From contig JAPEIS010000016.1 in assembly GCA_029531795.1 (NCBI GenBank), positions 1,860,001 through 1,924,000 on the forward strand: a DNA stretch of 64,000 nucleotides. Reading direction: 5' to 3'. Shown here piece after piece: positions 59,011 through 64,000 of this stretch. The stretch's first letter is position 1; each line of letters begins with the position of its first letter. The notes under the pieces were generated by a model. That model searched no databases and was not told where the DNA came from. It saw only the letters and a program-made list of their open reading frames with translations. This stretch comes from Sclerotinia nivalis. Taxonomy: Eukaryota; Ascomycota; Leotiomycetes; Helotiales; Sclerotiniaceae. A program made the translations under genes and the position numbers.

Positions 59011-60435
59011 CTAACGATCTCTGTCATCATAACGATCATCGTAGGGATCCCGATGCCTTCGGCTAGGAGCTTGTGAAAGAGACCTGATAGTACTACTTGG
59101 GTAGTCACGATAAGCTGTCGGTGGCCGTGAAAGACGAGCGGAACCCGCTACTGATGCTGGATTCAAAACACTGCCAGTGCGCGAACCTTCAGATCTCTCC
59201 GAATACCTTGACCTTAAATCAGTGCCAGCGCGCGAGGCTGTAGGCTTCCTCAAGCTTGAAGCATCTGAATTTGAATAGATGGTTTTAGCACACGATTCGG
59301 AATTCGGAAATTCAGGGAAATTACTGGGTAACCTGTCTCTGATAACTGTGCCGGGTCTTACGGTACTAGTAGATGCTAATGACCTGCCATCGTCAAATCG
59401 CGAGTCTTTTGGCCGGAATTCAAGCGCGCGACTTCTCGCAGATGATTCGCCACCAGTACTACCTTGAGAAAATGAAGGGGCGCGTGTGGAATGATCCATA
59501 ATGGACGTTGGTGGATTCCTGCTCCGTGATACACCCGAAGTAGAATCTTCGATAGCTCTAGGGCGGGTTGGTCGAGAACTCAAAGAACCTCTCTCATCTT
59601 TCCTACCATGACTAGACGTAAAGGTGTGAATTGAATGGTGCTCTTGTTCATATGCTACAGTAGTGTCTCCCCGGCTACTGCGTTCCATCGTCAACCTTCT
59701 GGAATTATGTTGAATCGATGCGGTCATAACCACGCCATGTGATTCCTCATAGGGCCTTCTACTTTTTGAAGCCGTGCTTTGTGCTCTGGGTCGGCCGGAC
59801 CTGCTTCCCTCTGTACCCCGGGATACATTGGAAGATTCAGTCATAATAGTTGGAGCTCGAGACGATTGTCGACTGGCGAGCCCAGTACGATCTAATGTGT
59901 TCTGGCTAAAGTCTTCGATTCTCTGATCTCTTTCGAGGCCGGAAATGACACCTTGTCTTCTTGCCAACCGTTGACGGTCCTTTTCCACCGCTAGTTCTCG
60001 AACGGTGGTATCATCTCCCTTGCCTTTGAGCCTGTCCGCTCTTTCTAGTTCCTTACCCACCACACTAATGCTTTTATGATTTTCACCATCAATGCTTGCA
60101 ATAGTACCAACTTCCGACGCAGGTGCGTATGGATTTGCAAAGCCTCCTGTTCTAGATTCGCCATATCGAGAAAGGGGTGGCTTTTGAGAGGAGGTTCGTC
60201 TGGTGCTTGTTGTAGAAAGTGGTGGTTTTCGAGAGGAGGTTCGTCTGGTACTCGTCGAAGACGGTGGAGCTTGCGTCGGATATTCTGACTGCCTTGACTG
60301 TCTTGAGTACTCTGATTGTCTTGCTGTTCCGGCAAAAGAAGGCTCAGGATCTTCGCGATGACGACGACCTCTGTCTCCATCTCTTCCACGTCCACCATCA
60401 TTTATGCTGGAAGCAAACTCGTTATCCCGTGCCAT
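59011..60435 (-). CDS. Ser/Arg-rich disordered protein, unknown function
   Basis: Intronless frame of 474 aa from ATG 60435 (MARDNEFASS). A start 24 codons earlier (60507) is possible but adds an unrelated-looking hydrophobic stretch. The protein is Ser/Arg/Thr-rich throughout. Two tandem copies of a TSTRRTSS(R/Q)KPPLS unit lie near residues 55-85, encoded at about 60180-60265. A charged, likely helical segment (GKELERADRLKGKGDD and VEKDRQRLARRQG) is the only part that looks structured. It ends in a RHRDPYDDRYDDRDR tail. No known domain. A length of over 470 codons without a stop in AT-rich DNA supports coding; many SRS/RRS sites suggest phosphorylation. Confidence 0.75.
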   Translation of the reverse strand: MARDNEFASSINDGGRGRDGDRGRRHREDPEPSFAGTARQSEYSRQSRQSEYPTQAPPSSTSTRRTSSRKPPLSTTSTRRTSSQKPPLSRYGESRTGGFANPYAPASEVGTIASIDGENHKSISVVGKELERADRLKGKGDDTTVRELAVEKDRQRLARRQGVISGLERDQRIEDFSQNTLDRTGLASRQSSRAPTIMTESSNVSRGTEGSRSGRPRAQSTASKSRRPYEESHGVVMTASIQHNSRRLTMERSSRGDTTVAYEQEHHSIHTFTSSHGRKDERGSLSSRPTRPRAIEDSTSGVSRSRNPPTSIMDHSTRAPSFSQGSTGGESSARSRALEFRPKDSRFDDGRSLASTSTVRPGTVIRDRLPSNFPEFPNSESCAKTIYSNSDASSLRKPTASRAGTDLRSRYSERSEGSRTGSVLNPASVAGSARLSRPPTAYRDYPSSTIRSLSQAPSRRHRDPYDDRYDDRDR

Positions 60436-61234
60436 GCAGCGTAAAAGTACAAAGATCAAGGAATGTTCTTTGAAAAGTTGCAGTGAAGATATACCCACCA
60501 TGTGCAACCCCCTCTCTCATTAATATACCCATTCACAAATCTATATTTGAACACATGGAAATGTTAGAACTCTCGTAGTTCGGTCACTCCGTATTCACTC
60601 CAATCAATTCCCTGTCAAGACGAGATCAAACCAGACGCGGTCTTGAATATCTCAAGCAAAATGGTCATTTTTCAGACTGAAGACCAGATTCAATCAGACC
60701 GACTTCTGATTCCATCATCAAAGACAGTCTTCATGTTAAGGTTTGAGGTGAACGTTAGCCCTGTAGAAGGACACATACATTGGTTAACATGTCTCTAAAC
60801 AATACAGGTCGATGGCTGTGACAATTAAATTGATAAATCAAAGACCAAGGCTATGTAAACCTAGGCCAGTCCATTAACTCGGTGCACCATGCGAAACCCA
60901 ATGACCTTTTTGGCGAAGGATTTAGCGCTAACCGCCAGTTGATTCGACTCCAACATTATCTGGCCAGACTAGCCGAAAATCTGATTCCAAGGAGAATTAA
61001 GATTCGCATTAGCGGTACTAGTATTTGCTCGTAAAACATTGAAATTGCGAGCATATATATGGTTGACGGAGAATGAAGCAAACGCATATTAGAAAATTGC
61101 AATGAGTTCTTCTTGATTAAGTTATCTGCTTATCCCAAGGGATAATACTTGAGTAATTTTGCATGGATGAAACGTGATTCGCAGTGAAGGAGTGGGTATC
61201 TTTAATTCATCGACGTTATAATACATAACAAGTC
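60436..61234. other. Intergenic region
   Basis: About 800 bp between two minus-strand genes: promoter of the Ser/Arg-rich gene and 3' flank of the tRNA synthetase gene. A run of repeated GATT/CAGAC words near 60620-60700 is noted, nothing more. Confidence 0.4.
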
Positions 61235-64000
61235 TTACATAGCAGTAACATTTTCACATCTCCCACAAAGCTCATCTTCCACTGGAGCCACATATCTCCA
61301 GCACCTCGGGCATTTCTTGTCCTTAGGAGGCAAAACCCACACCTTTCCATCCCCGCCCGGTTCATGCCATCCGGGCGGATACAACGGCGCAGAGAACTTC
61401 CAGTCTCCTCTATTGACATCACCGCCAATTTCCACGGATGATACAACAAATATACTCTCTAGCTCATCTGCATAGCGCTCGGATACTCCCAGGCTTTTTG
61501 AAGGCAGATCTATTAATACGGATGATTCTAGAGACGACCCGATGATTTTTTGAGAGCGAGCTTCTTCTTGTGCGAGTTTGATGGCAGTATGTGCTTCTAA
61601 TAACCAGGGAATATCTTGCTCAATAGATGAAATTTCTTCCTCAGAAAGTCGACGGGGAGAAATGATAGGATCAAGGAATTCTCGATGAAATGGATGAACT
61701 GGACTTTCGGCAGCCATCCAGGCAGGCAAATGGTTCCAGACCTCTTCGACAAGACAAGGTGTGATTGGAGTTAACATTTTCAGGAGACCATGGAATATCT
61801 CTTCTAAGACACCCCCTCCATCGCCGCAGTAAAGCCTGTCTTTACTAGCCTCCAGGTAAAATGCGGAGAGATCCGTGTGGATCCAGCGATTAATTGCACT
61901 CACAGCCCTATGGAATTCGTATGAATTATAAGCCGACTCGACTTCAGCCATGACTGCTCTCAATTGGACCAATGCGATCTTATCCAGTTTAGTCACTGGT
62001 GAAGTCCTCGCACTGTCATGCATTGATCCCAGTAACATCTTGAAGGTGATGCGATACTTTAATAAAGCAGAGTTTACAGATGCAAGAACTGGTTGACCAA
62101 TGACAATATCCTTGGTATAGTCGCTGCTAGCCACCCATAAGCGTAATGCATCGGCGCCAAATCCCTGAGAAACATTTCCACCCTTCTTCTTCATCTTCAC
62201 AGGCGGAAGAAGGGAACCGTCCATTATTTGACTTGGTGCTATTGTGTTTCCAATTGATTTAGACATCTTTTTCCCACTTTGATCGAGAGTAAATCCGTGT
62301 GTAATCAATGTCTTGAAAGGTGCTTCGGAACTATCGGCAACAGCGGTGTGAGTCAACAAACTTGATTGAAACCAACCTCTATGTTGATCAGTGCCTTCGG
62401 AGTAGACATCGGCACGTTGTTCGGTCTGTGTCCAACTGCTACCACTATCAAACCAAACATCCATAGTGTCTTTGCCTCGTCGATATTTACCGCTCATCCC
62501 AGCTGGAATCCATGCCGGATCGTTCCCTGGATCTGACCACCATGCATCGATTCCTCGTTCTTCGATAACAGAGAGAATATGTGCAACACTCGTGTCAGTT
62601 AATAAGGCTGTACCGTTTTCGTCATACAATGCAGGTATGGGAACACCCCAAGCTCGTTGCCTTGAGATACACCACTCGCTCCTCGACTTGATGAAGCTTT
62701 CTAGTCTCTGCTTTCCAGTTTGCGGGATGAATGCCACATCTTTCAGCCTTTCCAAAGCAACACTTTTGACGTCTCCAACATCTGCAAACCATTGTTCTGT
62801 GGCCCTGACAATGACGGGAAGTTTTGTTCGCCAATCATATGGGTATTTGTGCTTATACTTAGAAATGAACAGAACTTGATCTCCAAGAATTTTCAAAACT
62901 TCCATGTTCCCATCATTTAGCACGGACTTACCTGACAAAGCACTTGGATCGTCAGGGAGAGCAACATCGGTAAAGCAACCAAGATCATCAACGGGGGCAA
63001 TAGCCTCTATACCAAGACGAGTGCAGACCTCATAATCATCCATACCATGACCAGGAGCGCAATGAACCAGTCCAGTACCGGATTCAGCCGAAACAAAATC
63101 CGCATGAATCAAAGGTTGGACATCAGAGTTTTGGCCACGAAGTTGGTTGGTATAAGTCAGGGTTTTGAGGACAGAACCAGAGATATCTTGCCGAACAACC
63201 TCGATAACTTTGTCTTTGAAGCATGAATCCTGTAGTGCAGAGAGCCTTGAGCCCGCAATGATGAGGTAATCATCATCGCATTTGACTATAGAATAAGTCA
63301 GGTCTTGATGAAACGCAATGGCTCTATTCGCGGGGAGGGTCCAAGGGGTAGTAGTCCAAATCAATGCCGAAAGTTTATTCAAATTGGGAACGGAGTCTCT
63401 AATTTCGTCGGAGATGTTCGTGATAGGAAATTTGATATAAGCTGATGTAGAAATATGTTCGTTATTGTACTCAAGCTCCGCTTCTGCAAGAGCTGTTCTC
63501 GATGATGGTGACCAATAGACCGGTTTGCAACGTCGAAAAATAAGACCTTTCTTGACCATTTCCTGGAAAACTGCTAGTTGCTTGGTTTCAAATGTCTTGT
63601 CCATTGTCTTCCAAGCCTTTTCCCAATCTGCCATAATACCCCATTCTCGGAAGCCTTTCATATGTTCCTTTACGGTTTTGCTTGCGAGGTTTCGAGCCGC
63701 TCGTCGTATTCCAATCGCATCCAAAATCCCTTCACCATCTTTATTCTTCTCGCGCTGTCGTTCAAGAGCCTTGATTTCAATCGGAAGGCCATGACAGTCC
63801 CATCCTGGAACCCACACAACTCGATGGCCTTGTTGGAGCTTGGTTCGACAAATGATATCTTTTAGAAGTTTATTCACAGCATGGCCAACATGAAGAGGAC
63901 CATTGGCGTATGGAGGACCATCATGAAGGATAAATGGCTTCTTAGCAGATCTTTCATGGCTTTGCCATTTGTAGAGATCATCGGAGCATCGTCGAAGGTA
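61235..64000 (-). CDS. ISM1: Isoleucyl-tRNA synthetase, mitochondrial type (5' end beyond window)
   Basis: Class Ia synthetase that charges tRNA-Ile for organellar translation. The frame is open to the right edge, so the N-terminus is missing; 921 residues are visible. The first ones read FILHDGPPYANGPLHVGH, with the HIGH-type motif HVGH at 63881-63892. Next come GWDCHGLPIE, the CP1 editing domain with WTTTPWTLPANRA, and KMSKS within SGKKMSKSIGNT (62258-62275). An anticodon-binding domain and a C-terminal zinc knuckle CPRCW...CGRC end the protein at AM. This last knuckle and the bacterial-style layout point to the mitochondrial enzyme rather than the longer cytosolic one. The GTG at 63877 is an internal Val, not a start. 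Confidence 0.93.
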   Translation of the reverse strand, partial: YLRRCSDDLYKWQSHERSAKKPFILHDGPPYANGPLHVGHAVNKLLKDIICRTKLQQGHRVVWVPGWDCHGLPIEIKALERQREKNKDGEGILDAIGIRRAARNLASKTVKEHMKGFREWGIMADWEKAWKTMDKTFETKQLAVFQEMVKKGLIFRRCKPVYWSPSSRTALAEAELEYNNEHISTSAYIKFPITNISDEIRDSVPNLNKLSALIWTTTPWTLPANRAIAFHQDLTYSIVKCDDDYLIIAGSRLSALQDSCFKDKVIEVVRQDISGSVLKTLTYTNQLRGQNSDVQPLIHADFVSAESGTGLVHCAPGHGMDDYEVCTRLGIEAIAPVDDLGCFTDVALPDDPSALSGKSVLNDGNMEVLKILGDQVLFISKYKHKYPYDWRTKLPVIVRATEQWFADVGDVKSVALERLKDVAFIPQTGKQRLESFIKSRSEWCISRQRAWGVPIPALYDENGTALLTDTSVAHILSVIEERGIDAWWSDPGNDPAWIPAGMSGKYRRGKDTMDVWFDSGSSWTQTEQRADVYSEGTDQHRGWFQSSLLTHTAVADSSEAPFKTLITHGFTLDQSGKKMSKSIGNTIAPSQIMDGSLLPPVKMKKKGGNVSQGFGADALRLWVASSDYTKDIVIGQPVLASVNSALLKYRITFKMLLGSMHDSARTSPVTKLDKIALVQLRAVMAEVESAYNSYEFHRAVSAINRWIHTDLSAFYLEASKDRLYCGDGGGVLEEIFHGLLKMLTPITPCLVEEVWNHLPAWMAAESPVHPFHREFLDPIISPRRLSEEEISSIEQDIPWLLEAHTAIKLAQEEARSQKIIGSSLESSVLIDLPSKSLGVSERYADELESIFVVSSVEIGGDVNRGDWKFSAPLYPPGWHEPGGDGKVWVLPPKDKKCPRCWRYVAPVEDELCGRCENVTAM

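Noticed and set aside
1..64000. tRNA, rRNA and CRISPR features
   Set aside because: I looked for B-box-like GGTTCGANNCC words on both strands and for regularly spaced identical repeats; none was convincing.

Overview
The window looks like nuclear DNA of a filamentous ascomycete. Genes carry short GT-AG introns (mostly 46-170 bp) with CTAAC/CTAAT-like branch sites. The families fit: a fungal TRK potassium transporter, an alternative NADH dehydrogenase, SAM37, kinesin-5 of the BimC type and a HET-domain protein. Protein style and the AT-rich intergenic DNA suggest Leotiomycetes, perhaps near Sclerotiniaceae, but that placement is inference without a database search. I see no bacterial, viral, rRNA, tRNA or CRISPR feature.

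Layout. 1-6.9 kb: a two-exon TRK transporter (+) and a two-exon short-chain dehydrogenase (+). 6.9-16.4 kb: almost no gene, one weak small ORF. 16.4-22.9 kb: two minus-strand nuclear genes for mitochondrial proteins, a type II NADH dehydrogenase rebuilt here as eight exons and a three-exon SAM37/metaxin-like subunit. 22.9-38.6 kb: about 15.7 kb with no supportable gene, only simple repeats, a tandem duplication and degenerate repeats. 38.6-39.4 kb: a two-exon protein of unknown function (-). 39.4-42.8 kb: AT-rich DNA with a candidate solo LTR and a diverged 129-bp tandem repeat. 42.8-45.3 kb: a multi-exon gene for a Pro/Gln/Ser-rich disordered protein (+). 46-55.4 kb: a compact block of PHAF1/UPF0183 protein (-), kinesin-5 (+, divergent) and a membrane-anchored ZZ-finger/EF-hand protein (+). 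55.4-56.8 kb: a MITE-like element with inverted repeats of about 100 bp and internal minisatellite. 56.8-64 kb: a HET-domain protein, a Ser/Arg-rich disordered protein and a mitochondrial-type isoleucyl-tRNA synthetase, all minus; the last runs off the right edge.

The genes form no obvious pathway or secondary-metabolite cluster. Three act in mitochondria: NADH oxidation at the inner membrane, beta-barrel insertion at the outer membrane, and organellar translation. PHAF1 (autophagy) and kinesin-5 (spindle) share a 426-bp divergent promoter. Gene models were built by hand-joining reading frames at GT-AG sites with phase checked. They are strong for TRK, SDR, NADH dehydrogenase, SAM37, PHAF1, kinesin-5 and the 259-aa protein, and provisional for the gene at 42.85 kb.
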